Shown here: positions 47,049-58,424 of the stretch, in pieces
Layout of the letters: each line of letters opens with the position of its first letter
Numbering within the stretch: the stretch's first letter is position 1
Assembly: GCF_000002425.4 (NCBI RefSeq)
Contig: NC_037272.1
Location: 13,466,174 to 13,530,173 of the forward strand
Origin: Physcomitrium patens
Taxonomy: Eukaryota; Streptophyta; Bryopsida; Funariales; Funariaceae
DNA length: 64,000 nucleotides
Direction: 5' to 3'
Position numbers and translations under genes: made by a program
Notes under the pieces: model-generated
Database searches by the model: none
What the model saw: only the letters and a program-made list of their open reading frames with translations
Told to the model about the DNA's origin: nothing

Positions 47049-48290
47049 TGTGAATCCTACTAATAGATCTTAATTGGTGGATTGATTAAAAATATAGTAT
47101 TGAATCATTTAATGAGATAAATACTAAGATTAGAAAGTCTTTTTGACTATTTACATATTTATTAGAATTTAAAAGTATTTATAAGTATAAAAGTCTTATT
47201 AAAAGAAAAGTTACAAAAATGAAGTCTTAATAAGTCTTGGAGGCAATTATCTTAGTTTGTATAGTATTTTTATTCATTATTGAATATTAATGATTAGTAA
47301 TTGACACCAATGTCTATATTAGCCTCATATCTATTTGTATTACTTAAAAAAATCCTATCAATGATTAGTTAATAGTTAAAAGAAGCATAAAAAAGAACTT
47401 CATGTCTTTCAAATTATGTATGTAGAAAAAAAGATTTTTAGTGGATTTAAATTGATTTTATTATTATAAAAAAAACACCAAGATAGAAAAATATAGCCTT
47501 GTATGGATATTAATGTTTTAGAAATATTAAAAGATTTTTTTAGAATTTATTTAGAATTTATTTAGGATTTTTTATGAATTTTTAGAGAAAATTTCAAGAC
47601 CTTGGTAAAAATGAGTTTTACGACCTTGAGAGCCACTATGAAGAAATGAAATAAGATTTGAAGACTATACAAGGTTTCTGAGCTAATTGGATGTTTTTGA
47701 ACACCATGCTCAAGTCAAAAATACAAAAAAAATAGTTTTATTAGTAGAAAATAGGAGGACTAGGAGCTAGTGTAGTCCTTGTTGAAAGAGAGGTGCACAA
47801 TTCCCACATGGGTTGTAGCACCCTAGATATAGGTAGGAAGATAAGACTAAGGCCTCAAGGCCTCTTTGAAAGATCAATATACACTACTTATGAACCTTGG
47901 TGAGGCTCGAGCTCTTGATTTCTCAAACAAGAGGAAAAAATTATTCACTTAACTTTTCTATCATTTATATTCTATCTTTAATCTATCATAACTTACTGAT
48001 AGTAACTTGGAATTATATGAATTTTATATCATTGGAAAGATAAAAAAAATTATCTATCTAAAAATAAATATTTTATTTTTTAATTTTACTTTTTTTAGAT
48101 AAAAATCTAATAAATAGACTGTGACTAGTAGTATAGTGTACAATTGCTTGATTGCACTTGTTTCACTTCTTTTGTATTATTCTTCTTTCATTCTTATTTA
48201 TTAATACTTCTACTTCATACCACCAATTACAAGAAATTCTTAATTGAAGCCATCTTAAAATTTGGAGTGAGGGAGAAATTTATCCTCACA
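47049..48290 (-). repeat. E3, solo LTR in B2 pol
   Basis: 1242 bp. Plus strand TGTGAATCCTACTAATAG to TTTATCCTCACA; sense is minus (TGTGAGGATAAATT...GGATTCACA). Five-bp duplication AATAT (47044-47048)/AATGT (48291-48295), one transition. The pol reads VQ-CFLGFANFY across it. Contains GAGGCTCGAGCTC, the complement of the E1/E2 block. Confidence 0.88.
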
Positions 48291-50419
48291 AATGTTTTTT
48301 GGAATTTGCCAATTAATATTTGATCTTTATTAGGAACTTTTTTTAAGTTGTAGTGCCAATTACATACTTAACTTATAAAAACAAGCTTGAGAGGAGTAAA
48401 GAAGTAGAAGCATTATTTGAAGCTTTGAAAAAAGCTTTTACTTCTCTACCAATCATGCATTGTGTCGACTTCTCCAAAGCATTTTTTATAGAGATAGATA
48501 CATCTGATTTTGCCTTGGGTGTAGTCTTGTTACAAATAGGAGTAGATGACAAATTTCATCATGTAGTTCTTCATTCAAGAAAATTTTTAGCAGCTAAGAT
48601 TAATTATGAGATCCATGACAAGGAAGTTCTTGCAATCATGGATACTTTTTAAGAATGACACCATTATTTAGAAGGCGCTTTAAATCCAATCATTATATAT
48701 AAAGATTACAAGAACTTCAAGTATTTTATGTCAATATGTATTTTGAATCATTGCCAAGTTCATTGGACCATCTTTTTGTTAAGATTCAAGTTCAATATCA
48801 CTTATCGGCTAAGGAAAAAAGAAGGTTTGTTTGATGCCCTTATTAGACGTTCTTATCTTATACCAAAAGAGGAAAAACCAACTTTTGACTAACAAAAGAT
48901 AATTTTACTAAAACTAGAATAATTTCATCTTCGAGCAATGAAATCAATGTTAATTATTGATTTGGCTTTTCTCAAGTAGATCTAAGCAAATATGTCCTGA
49001 GATTTTTTTGTTCATGATATTAAAAATAATTCTTTTAAGTCTCAAGATACTTTCAAGTTTGAATTTAAGGAGAACCTACTCTATTTTGAAGGATGCTTAT
49101 ATATTCTAGAAAGAAAAGCATAATTATATGCTTTTGAAGCTTGTCACAATTTCCTTGCAGTAGGACATTTTGGATATAATAAGACTTTGGAGCTTATATC
49201 TAAAGATTTTTGGTGGCCTCAAATGTAGAAGGCTATTAAAGAACTTGTGCAAATATGTAATTTTTGTTCAAGATCAAAAACTCCTCGTTATCAACCTTAT
49301 GGACTCTTCTATCCATTATCTATATCAAAACAATCATGGTCTTTTATCTCTATGGATTTTATCATAGATCTTCCAATTTCAAGTTCATATGATTCCATAT
49401 TTGTGATTGTAGATCATTTCACCAAGATGGCATATTTTGTATCATATACAAAATCAATCATAAGTGAAAGAATAGCTAAACTCTTCCTTCACAACATCTA
49501 TCGCAATCATGGATTATCAAAGGATATTATATTAAATAGAAGAACACAATTTCTATCGAGATTTTGGAGAACTCTTTTCAAGATATTAAAGATGCATATA
49601 AAACTATCTTTGGCTTTCTACTATCAACTATCAACAAGATGATTGGACAATTCTTTTGCCATTAGCAGAATTTATTTATAATAATTTAGTACATTCTTCT
49701 ACTCAATAAACACCTTTCTTTACTAATTACAATTATCATCTATGATTAGATACTTTTTACTTTTCAAAAATTGATAATCCTATATCAAAAGATGTAGCAA
49801 ATCAATTGTCAAAGCTATATGCAACAATGAAGGCACAATTAAAAGAAGCTGAAGAATGACAAAAAGCCAACACAGATGTCTATTTTAAGAAACAACCTCA
49901 ATTCCATGTGAAGGATAACGTATGATTACTTTATTGTAATATTAAAACTATTCATCCTTGTGATAAACTAGATTATTGTAGGCTTAGATCATTTATCATT
50001 TGTAAACAGATCAATCTAGTTGCTTATCAATTATACCTACTAGAGTCTATGAAAATCCATCATGCCTTTCATGTGTCTTTACTTGGGCCATACAAAATAA
50101 TGGATATACAAAGAAGGAAACAAATGCCACCACATCCTATAGAAGTGGATAAAAATGAAGAATTTGAGGTAGAAGAAGTCTTAGATTCCAGGTAGTGCCA
50201 AAATAGGTTAGAATATCTAGTACATTGGTATGGATATGTCATTAATGAATGCACATAGAAGCCATCTAAGAATCTAGTAAATGCATAAGGCAAAGTAAAA
50301 GCTTTTCATTAACGACATCCATCAAAACTAAGATAAAGACTCAAGAAATTCTTTGCTATAAAGCAAAACAAGCTATGGTTGTGATTTTACTTATTCTACA
50401 ATTTTTTTTAGAATAAATC
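48291..50419 (+). pseudogene. pol: B2 RNase H, integrase, chromodomain and ORF3 stub
   Basis: RNase H: FIEIDTSDFALGVVLLQIGV, INYEIHDKEVLAIMDTF (48353-48652). Integrase zinc region: CHNFLAVGHFGYNK...CNFCSRSKTP. Core: SMDFIIDLPIS (49340), KLSLAFYYQLSTR, where HPQTDGQTE is lost to a deletion, so the catalytic Glu is missing. Chromodomain: FEVEEVLDSR, NRLEYLVHWYGY (about 50160-50240). The ORF3 region begins at 50345 but G2 starts at about 50420. Many stops. Confidence 0.85.
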
Positions 50420-51536
50420 TGTATAGAAGAATTCAAAAATAGGGAAAGACTAAGTGCATGAGTTTTACTTATTAGGGTCACACAATTAACCATATTCCAA
50501 ACCACTAAAATACTAAGAAATACTACAATACTTTCTCTCAATAATAATATTCCTTCATCAATTGATAACAATAGTGTGCAATCCTACACTCTAAAAAGAT
50601 TGCTCAAAACACAATAATTTCCATCCAACACCAAGAATAACAGACTTCACTCCAACAATCTGAATTCACATAATTTCTATAATCACAGACTTCCTCTAAC
50701 AAAATACACAGCTCTTAATAAACAAAAATCATAATCTTTCAATAACTCCTTATATAATTCAATCACTCAATGTTCGAATTACATAATCAATAACTCATAA
50801 ATCAATCTTTGATTTATTCCATAGACTCACTTCTCAGTATTCAAAAACTATCCATTACTCTTCAACAACAAAGAAAACAAAGAGACAAAGAGGTAGCACT
50901 AAACTTACCCCGATTCATGACTATCACAGTCTGGCCCTCCAAAAAAATTCTACAACTCCTATATAATTGCTCTTGATTTCCAGATTCTAATCATAATCCT
51001 GTTATTAACTACTTTTAATAACTAAATCAATCATCCATCTTCCTGAACTTACTATTCTATAGACTATTAGTCTATTTTATCAATATCTTACAAAAATGAA
51101 CTAATATCTATTCTACATAGCCTCACTCCTATCTGTGCAGCGTCGTCGCAAACTCACAATTGATTCCTATCAAAAAACTACTTAATAAAATTTTACAAAG
51201 TTACTATTCCCTCTAGCCCATCCAATTGATTATTTGCTACATTATTGAATGTGAATTCCACCAAATCTAGTTCTAAATGCAAATCTTCCTCCTTATCCAA
51301 TCCATCCATTGACTCCTTTCTCAACTGGTTTGAGAGATCTTCATTATATTCTCCCAATTCACGGACTTAAGCCTTCAGTTTCAAGATCTAGGCATCATGG
51401 AGTTCCAATTGATACTGTTGCTCACTCATCCATATTAGAATATCTTTAGTCGATACTTGTGACCAACTCCTCACCATTAATTCTTAACTGGAATTACTAC
51501 TCTCGAATACACAAAAAACACAAGAAATGGTAATCT

Positions 51537-51574
<38 letters not shown>

Positions 51575-51749
51575 ATAACAACACTATAGAATGACCTTTA
51601 ACTGGTGCCTCACTTCCATTCTTTCACTACCTAGTGATAATGACAACATGTTATCTATACTGTCCGTTTCTCACCTCCTCCAAAAAAAACTGAAAATCCA
51701 TCTTGATTTTTATGTATTAAATAACCATAAACGGTTCCTATTAATGCGG
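50420..51749 (-). repeat. G2, dispersed repeat or element fragment
   Basis: Starts TGTATAGAAGAATTCAAAAATAGGG and matches G1 to about 51120. On the minus strand 51432 to about 51180 reads, with stops, MSEQQYQLELHDA, VRELGEYNEDLSNQLRKESM and EEDLHLELDLVEF, a coiled-coil-like N-terminus of the kind found at the start of retroelement gag proteins. So G may be the 5' end (LTR and gag start) of a reverse-strand element. Cut by A5 at 51750. Confidence 0.45.
51538..51571. repeat. Poly(A) tract of 34 bases
   Basis: An uninterrupted A run between the gag-like reading of G2 and A5. It may be a microsatellite expansion or the tail of a retroposed sequence; no upstream retroposon could be identified. Confidence 0.9.
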
Positions 51750-53145
51750 TGTCGTATTACGTGCTTTCCTGCTCGAGAATGCGCCGGGCGTCTGGCTGTA
51801 GAAGGTAGTATGGAGATTTGCCGATAGTCAAGCAGTCTATCAGTTTTGACTACTGGAATATAAATGACTGCAACAATGTACCGTAAATCTATACGGATGC
51901 TCTTTGACTGCTTGTCGAAGTCCTTTTTGCCCCAGCCGATAGGTCTCTAGACGTTACAGAGAACCCCGAACAACCCAAACTATTAATCTTCAATACCGCT
52001 TTGTACTTACGATCTTGTATCCACTGATTGTCTTGTTAGATTAATCCAAAAAATTTCATTCACTCCGCATACTCAATCCTATAGACACCCTTTTAATCCT
52101 TCAATCACAGACGTAACTCGATTTCACAAAACAGTCAAGAGTATTCAAACCCACTTCATTAAAAATCCAGATTCATCATTACAATACTGACTTCAGCAGC
52201 GATTGCCTCAGTCTTCCCAAAACTCTACGAAGAAGAAAAATCCAAATTCTATGTCTTTCCTTCCCTGACCCGAAGCATGAAGCTCCTCTCTCTAATCTCC
52301 TTGATCTTCAAAAACCTCCAATGAAAACCGAACTAGTAACCTTGCCAAAACTTGAAAAAAACCCCTTGCTCCCCTGATTCCCTTTCAGCCTTATATCCCC
52401 CCTAACCTTATCCTCTGAATTTCTTCAATCTTCCGTCTTAGATCCGGAATTGACTCCCACCGTCAAGCTTGGATCCAAAATTGGCTCTCACCGTCAGAGA
52501 TTTCTCCTCCATTTTTACCTTTAAAAAATCTATTTACCAAAAACAACGTTCTCTGAAACGGCACAGAGAACAGGACAGCCTCAAACAGAATCGAACCCCG
52601 TAATCGGGACCACATTGAGTCGCCCGACCAATTCAGGTCCCATATTAGGTAAGATGCCCGTAATAACCTAGATGTTCCTGTAATTGGGTCTGCATTGGGT
52701 TGCTCGGCCAATTCAGGTCTCATATTGGGTAAGAGTCCAGTAATAACTTGGATGTTCCCGTAATTGGGTCAAATTGGTCCTCGCGTCAGATTGGCTAAGA
52801 CCCGTAGTAAGACCTGGATTTCCCGTAATTAGACTGTACTGGGTTGACCGGCCAATTTAGGTCTCATATTGAATAAGAGGACCCGGATTGGATTCTCGAA
52901 ATTGGATCCAATTGGCTCTTCGAACCCGTCGTGTGAATTGGCCCTTCTCTCCCTGATGACTCCCGTTATTGGAATCGAACGGAGCATTTCAGTATGCCCC
53001 GGCTGACTGTAACGAAGCAACTGAACTTAACCACTCAGTATTTGCACTGGAGTTGGTCGATGCTCCCAATATTCGAGGTAACTAAATATTAATAAAATTC
53101 CCCTTTCTTTTTATTTTCACTGTATACTCGTGTTATAACACGACA
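51750..53145 (-). repeat. A5 3' LTR
   Basis: 1396 bp, plus strand TGTCGTATTACGTGC to CGTGTTATAACACGACA. Closely matches the A6 LTR and the solo LTR at 32716, with many CG sites retained. Left flank GCGG (51746-51749). The adjacent purine tract (complement of TCCACCCCCTCT, 53146-53157) marks the 3' LTR side. Confidence 0.92.
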
Positions 53146-53722
53146 TCCACCCCCTCTAAACCTGTGCATCCTCCGGTATACACCAATTTATCCAATTGCT
53201 GTTTGATTTAGAATATATCCTCTACGTCTTTGTCCAGTTCATCTTCGTCACCTTCATTATCCAAATCACTTTCATCTTCTTGCTGCGGAATCTCTATACC
53301 TTCATTAAGGTCTTCCATATTCATCTCTGCGTGTCTTCGTTTAAATATTTTTACTCGCTTCCCTGCAATTGGTATTTTCAATTTTGTACCATCTAACTCC
53401 CGTAATGAGTAAGTCGCATTATCATGAACAGTTGTTACAACATATGGTCCAAACCAACGTTTTGAAAATTTCTGCAAAATACTATGTTGATTATCCAGAC
53501 TATTGTCATAAACAAGTACCCAGTCACCTTCCTCGATTGCTTTTGGTCTCAATCGAAGTTGCTTAACGAATCGCGCCTTGTATTGTAACCTAGCTCTTTT
53601 TAACCTTTCCAATGCTATCTAGAAATCTTCCGTTCTGTGCTCCAATTGTCGAATCCTAATAGCCAGAAGTTCTTCTCTTGTCAATCCATCTTCCCATGGT
53701 AGCATACTCCAAGTAAGTACCC
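53146..53722 (-). pseudogene. pol: A5 integrase C-terminal tail
   Basis: Frame 53208-53612 reads the DNA-binding tail LRPKAIEEGDWVLVYDNSLD, WFGPYVVTTVHDNATYSLREL (GPY/F-like module) and the acidic end EDELDKDVEDIF. Upstream a stop replaces Trp or Gln in ..I-stop-KSSVLCSN. At 53722 the reading jumps into RT: the RNase H and integrase core are deleted. Confidence 0.87.
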
Positions 53723-54866
53723 TTTTATAGGAACATCATCCAGAAAAGGCATAGTCTTTTCCGGAATAAAATCTCTCAATACCTTATTCATCCCATTCAT
53801 CACATGCGCAACTGAGTTGGTCGCGCCTTGAGGAATAGTGCACATTCTAACCAATCCAAGCGGTGTCCTCATCGTTGTCATATCTCTACTTCCTTTGGCA
53901 AGTTGAAATTGATCATAACCTGAATACAAATCACCTATTAAATAGATCGCCCTTCTAGCAAACGCCTCAGCAAATTCATCTACAATAGGTCCAATTCCTG
54001 CATTCCTGACAATTACAGCATTCACCGGTTGCATATCTTGAATAAACCGTAGTGCCCCATTCTTCTTAGGTACCGTAAACCATCGACTAGAATACGGTGC
54101 AAATGAAGGTTCCAATATTTTCATCTTTATCTTTTCTTTTAATAGTTCCACCAATTTAGATAAATGTGCCCTCGGTACTGGAATCGGTCTTAGATTCCAA
54201 GGTACATGCAGTACAGTGAAGATAACCATAGGTGTTATAATATTTGGATCCACACACCCAATATCATGAGATTCGAAGGCAAACGATCTATCTTGTTTAG
54301 CCAACATCTTTTTGAAGTAAGTAATTTCCTCCGACAATAAAGAACCATCAGAACCAATCTTCAATTCTTCAAAAGTCTCTTCAGTAAACTGATATCCAAT
54401 ACTCATTGGATCTCTTAAACTTGCTTCTTTTGATGCTTCTCCCATTTGTTCTTTAGAATCCTCTGGTAATGGTCCGGCAACAGGCTTTACCTTCTTATCT
54501 GCCGTTTTATATCTGGCTCTACTGTGACTTCTGGTGCTTGAAAAGATTCAAGCATGGTATAAACCTCTCTCGAATGAATCTCAACAATCTTATCATTATC
54601 CCCTAACCCAATAGATGTAATCGATTCCAATGAATCTTCCAGCCCATTTTCTTCATAAACACCCAAAATCCTCTCATCATCTTGCAATGTACCTATCTTG
54701 CGTAACTGTCCTTCAATATCATATAATCTTTTTCTTTTTTTTCTTTTAAAATCATCAACTTTCTTACACATAATATTTCCATTCTCCAATATACCAATAA
54801 AACTCGCATCAAAGGCACCTTCATCTCGCGAGAGTACCTCCTCTTTTGTACCTCCATAATCTCGCT
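53723..54866 (-). pseudogene. pol: A5 reverse transcriptase, nearly open
   Basis: Frames 54487-54789 and 53681-54445 together give the ORF2 N-terminus (KVDDFKRKKRKRLYDIEG) and RT with LIGDLYSGYDQFQL and the FLDD box (MPFLDDVPIKG). The two frames are separated by a single-base deletion near 54516 (GAGCCAGATAT against GAGACGAGATAT in A2). At 53722 RT fuses to the integrase tail at a shared ACC, removing about 1.8 kb relative to A2. A non-autonomous deletion derivative. Confidence 0.87.
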
Positions 54867-55053
54867 TTACAGTGGTACCTCCCCAAAATCCTTAAATCCT
54901 TCAACAATCTTTGGCAATGGTTTCTCCCTCAACCTATCTCGATTTCGTTCATGGTTAGGAGGTACTGTTAGAAATTGTACAGCTTTCCTCCTATCTTCGC
55001 TCCGTACCCTTGCATAAGCAGAACCATCGTCAAGTACTTTTGTTTCCATCCGT
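54867..55053 (-). pseudogene. gag-PR: A5 protease C-terminus and ORF1 end
   Basis: Reads ETKVLDDGSAYARVRSEDRR, AVQFLTVPPNHERNRDRLRE and GFKDFGEVPL then TAA, the ORF1 end seen in A2 and A3. Cut at 55053 by the A6 LTR. The rest of A5 must lie beyond A6, outside the window. Confidence 0.87.
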
Positions 55054-56348
55054 TGTCGTATTACGTGCTTTTCTGCTCGAGAACGCGCCGGGCGTCTGGC
55101 TGTAGAAGGTAGTATGGAGATTCGCCGATACTCAAGCAGTTTATCAGTTTTTGACTGCTGGAATATAAACCACTGCAACAATGTACCGTAAATCTATACA
55201 GATGCTCTTCGACTGCTTGTCGAAGTCCTTTTTGCCCCAGTCGGTAGGTCTCTAGACATTACAGAGAACCCCGAACAACCCAAACTGTTAATCTTCAATA
55301 CCCCTTTGTACTTACGATCTTGTATCCACTGACTGTCCTGTTAGATTAATCCAATAAATTTCATTCACTCCGCATACTCAATCCTATAGACACCCCTTTA
55401 ATCCTTCAATCACAGACGTAACTCGATTTTACAAAACAGTCAAGAGTATTCAAACCCACTTCATTTAAAAATCCCGATTCACCATTACAACACTGACTTC
55501 AGCAGCGATTGCCTCAGTCTTCTCAAAACTCTATGAAGAAGAAAAATCCAAATTCTATGTCTTTCCTTCTCCGACCTGAAGCATGAAGCTCCTCTCTCTA
55601 ATTTCCTTGATCTTCAAAAAACTCCAATGAAAACCGAACTGGTAACCTTGCAAAGCTTGAAAACTAGCTCCCCCCCGATTCCCCCCTAACCTTATCCTCT
55701 GAATTTCTTCAATCTTCCGTCTTAGATCCGGAATTGGCTCCCACCTCAAGCTTGGATCCGAAATTGGCTCTCACCGTCATGCTTTCTCCTCCATTTTTAC
55801 CTTTAAGAAATCCATTTACCGAAAACAACGTTCCCTGAAACGGCACAGAGAACAGGACAGCCCGAAACAGAATCGAACCCCGTAATCGGGACCACATTGA
55901 GTTGCCCGACCAATTCAGGTCCTATATTGGGAAAGATGCCCGTAGTAACCTGGATGTTCCTGTAATTGGGTCAAATTGGTCCTCACGTCAGATTGGCTAA
56001 GACCCGTAGTAAGACCTGGATTTCCCGTAATTAGACTGCATTGGGTTGACCGGCCAATTCAGGTCTCATATTGGATAAGAGGACCCGGATTGGATTATCG
56101 AAATTGGATCCAATTGGCTCCTCGAACCCGTCGTGTGAATTGGTCCTTCTCTTCCTGCTGACTCCCGTTATTGGAATCGAATGGAGCATTTCAGTATGCC
56201 CCGGCTGACTGTAATGGAGTGACTGAACCTGACCACTCAGTATTTGTACTGGAGTTGGTCGATGCTCCCAATATTCAAGGTAACTGAATATTAATAAAAT
56301 TCTCCTTTCTTTTTTATTTTCACTGTATACTCATGTTACAACACGACA
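55054..56348 (-). repeat. A6 3' LTR
   Basis: 1295 bp, TGTCGTATTACGTGC to CATGTTACAACACGACA on the plus strand. Left flank CCGT (55050-55053). Near-identical in long blocks to the A5 LTR, so the two elements are of the same recent subfamily. Followed by the purine tract complement and the A6 pol tail. Confidence 0.92.
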
Positions 56349-56410
56349 TCCACCCCCTCTAAACCTGTGCATCCTCCGGTATGCACCAATTTACCCAATT
56401 GCTATTTGAT

Positions 56411-57330
56411 TCAGAATATATCCCCTACGTCTCTGTCCAGTTCGTCTTCGTCACCTTCATTATCCAAATCACTTTCATCTTCTTGCTGCGGAATCTCTGT
56501 ACCTTCATTAAGATCTTCCATATTCATCTCTGCGTGTCTTCGTTTAAATATTTTTACTCGCTTCCCTGCAATTGGTATTTTCAATTTTGTACCATCTAAC
56601 TCCCGTAATGAGTAAGTCGCATTATCATGAACAGTTGTTACAACATATGGTCCAAACCAACGTTTTGAAAATTTCCGCAAAGTACTATGTTGATTATCCA
56701 GACTATTGTCATAAACAAGTACCCAGTCACCTTCCTCGATTGCTTTTGGTCTCAATCGATGTTGCTTATCGAATCGCGCCTTGTTTTGTAACCTAGCTCT
56801 TTTTAACCTTTCCAATGCTATCTGGACATCTTCCGTTCTTTGCTCCAATTGTCGAATCCTAACAGCCAGAAGTTCTTCTCTTGTCAATCCATCTTCCCAT
56901 GGTAGCATACTCCAAGTAAGTACCTTTTCTTCAATCGGCATAATTGGTTTTTGACCTGTCATAAGTTCTACTGGCATATATCCTGTCACCGAACTATGTG
57001 TTGTTCGATCAGCCCATAATGCAAATGACAAAAGCCGTGGCCACTCTTTAACCTTCCCATTACAAGCTTTAACCAATGCTTTCACAATCGGCAGGTGACC
57101 GCGTTCGCTTTTCGCATTCCCTTCCGGATTATAAGCAGTAGTCAGTGATAGTTTAACTCCACATTTTTCAAAGAACTTACGAGCTTCTTGTGCATTTAAT
57201 TCTCCACGATCTGCAGTGATTTTCCCTACGCACCCGTAACGGCAAATGACATCTTCAAGCAAAAACCTACAAATCCCCTCTGTAGATTTTGTCCTCAATG
57301 CTCTTCCTTCTACTTGATTTGATAAATCTT
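56411..57330 (-). pseudogene. pol: A6 integrase core and C-terminus, open
   Basis: A 295-residue open frame (56411-57298): SLTTAYNPEGNAKSERGH (catalytic Glu in KSERGH), GKITADRGELNAQEARKFF (second Asp), then WPRLLSFALWADRTTHSSVT, DWVLVYDNSLDNQHS, the WFGPYVV module and the acidic tail ELDRDVGDIF. This is the best-preserved integrase of family A in the window. The frame is broken just upstream, where YLV-stop-ARED carries TGA. No chromodomain. Confidence 0.88.
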
Positions 57331-58156
57331 CACGAGCTCAAACCAAATATCTCATCTGCCATAACCCAACCGGCATAATAACCAAATCAACAACCCATTT
57401 AAAATGAATAGCCAGAGGATACGTAGGATGAAGACCATCTCAATGTCGGATATTAGAATACGATTGACAGATTTCACATGACTCTACAAATGAGAGCACA
57501 TCTCGATACATATTTTTCCACCAATATCGTTCCTTGAGTTTAGCAAAAGTAGCCCAGATTCCTCTATGCCCTGCCCATAAACTATCATGAAACTCCTTTA
57601 ATAATTTTAGTTTTTCTTCCCTTTTGCCTATCACTCGTTGTGGCATCCCAATTCCTTTCTTCGATCTCTTCCATAAGAATCCATCTCGAAGTAAAAATCC
57701 ATATGCTTTTTTTCTTATTTGTTTGAATTTTTCTGTAGATCAATTCCCCTACTTAGACAAGGTATTCAAATAATGACCAATATCCAATAATTCTCCTTCA
57801 TAAGATTCTTCAAGAAATAGCTTGTCTTCTCTGTTGAGATTTGATATTGAATAGAATTTCAATCCGACATCATCAATGTCTTCAACCATTTCGTCCTCCC
57901 TCTCGTATCTTGCTCGAGATAGCATGTCTACTACTAAATTGTCCTTTCCAGTGATATGCTTAAATTCTGGATTTAGCGACTTAATATAAGCAATCCATCT
58001 CAACATTGCAATATCTGGCGTTGAACAGTTAATAATCATTCCAAGCAATGGCAAGCAATCTGTTTCAATTACTACTACTGCCCCAATCAAATAGTCCTTT
58101 TCAGCTTTCATAGCCGAAACAACTCCCCAAAGTTCTCTTTTGACTTGCGAATATGC
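57331..58156 (-). pseudogene. pol: A6 RNase H end and integrase zinc region
   Basis: 57749-58177: ELWGVVSAMKAEKDYLIGAV, VIETDCLPLLGMI, SLNPEFKHITGKDNLVVDML (RNase H), then the linker KFYSISNLNREDKLFLEESY. 57440-57646: HDSLWAGHRGIWATFAKLKE and FVESCEICQSYSNIRH (HHCC zinc binding). Stops: TGA for CGA after SNIRH and another after the linker. B3 inserted at 58156 within AYSQVKREL. Confidence 0.88.
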
Positions 58157-58275
58157 TGTCACGGATACAAAATACACACAAGAGAACTAGACAAGAAGTT
58201 CAAGAAGAACTGGATTAATCAGATGAGTACAAGAATAACACCAGAAAGGTGAGTTAGAACTCCAAGAGATGTGTT

Positions 58276-58316
58276 GTCGAGACTGAAGAACCCTTCAGCC
58301 TCGACTCCTATATATA
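58276..58316 (-). promoter_or_regulatory. TATA box and adjoining palindrome of B3 LTR
   Basis: Sense TATATATA (58316-58309) is followed after three bases by GTCGAG-G-CTGAAG, GGTT, CTTCAG-T-CTCGAC (58305-58276). Two 6-bp arms pair perfectly on each side of one mismatch. Older B LTRs have CAAGAGTGAAG arms at the same place. Pairing is kept though the outer bases differ. Confidence 0.8.
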
Positions 58317-58327
58317 CTACTGAATAA

Positions 58328-58415
58328 GAAGCTTCTCGAGCTACTTCCGCTAACTAGGACGCTTCTCCAACAACTTCTACTAATTAGGAAACTTCTCGAG
58401 CAACTTCCTAGAATC
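58328..58415 (-). repeat. Three 30-bp tandem units in B3 U3
   Basis: 58328-58357, 58358-58387 and 58388-58415 are tandem copies of G-A-A-GCTTCTCGAG-caACTTCC-ctAATTAG type sequence. Each carries GAAnnTTC or close variants and ends in TAACTAG/TAATTAG. They lie between the heat-shock-like array and the TATA box. Confidence 0.85.
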
Positions 58416-58424
58416 TATTAAAAT

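Larger units (their letters stand above)
29964..50419 (+). mobile_element. B2, family B chromovirus split by many insertions
   Basis: The 5' LTR (29964-29979 plus 40554-41088), tRNA primer site, leader, gag, protease, RT, RNase H, integrase and chromodomain are all present in order on the plus strand. They are separated by A3 (in the LTR), D1 (in gag), G3 carrying H (between protease and RT) and E3 (within pol). No 3' LTR is seen because G2 interrupts after the chromodomain. Removing the inserts leaves roughly 5.5 kb, comparable to B3. Confidence 0.85.

Noticed and set aside
51538..51571. Poly(A) tail of a LINE or SINE
   Set aside because: No upstream RT, promoter box or target duplication is visible; a simple homopolymer expansion is enough.
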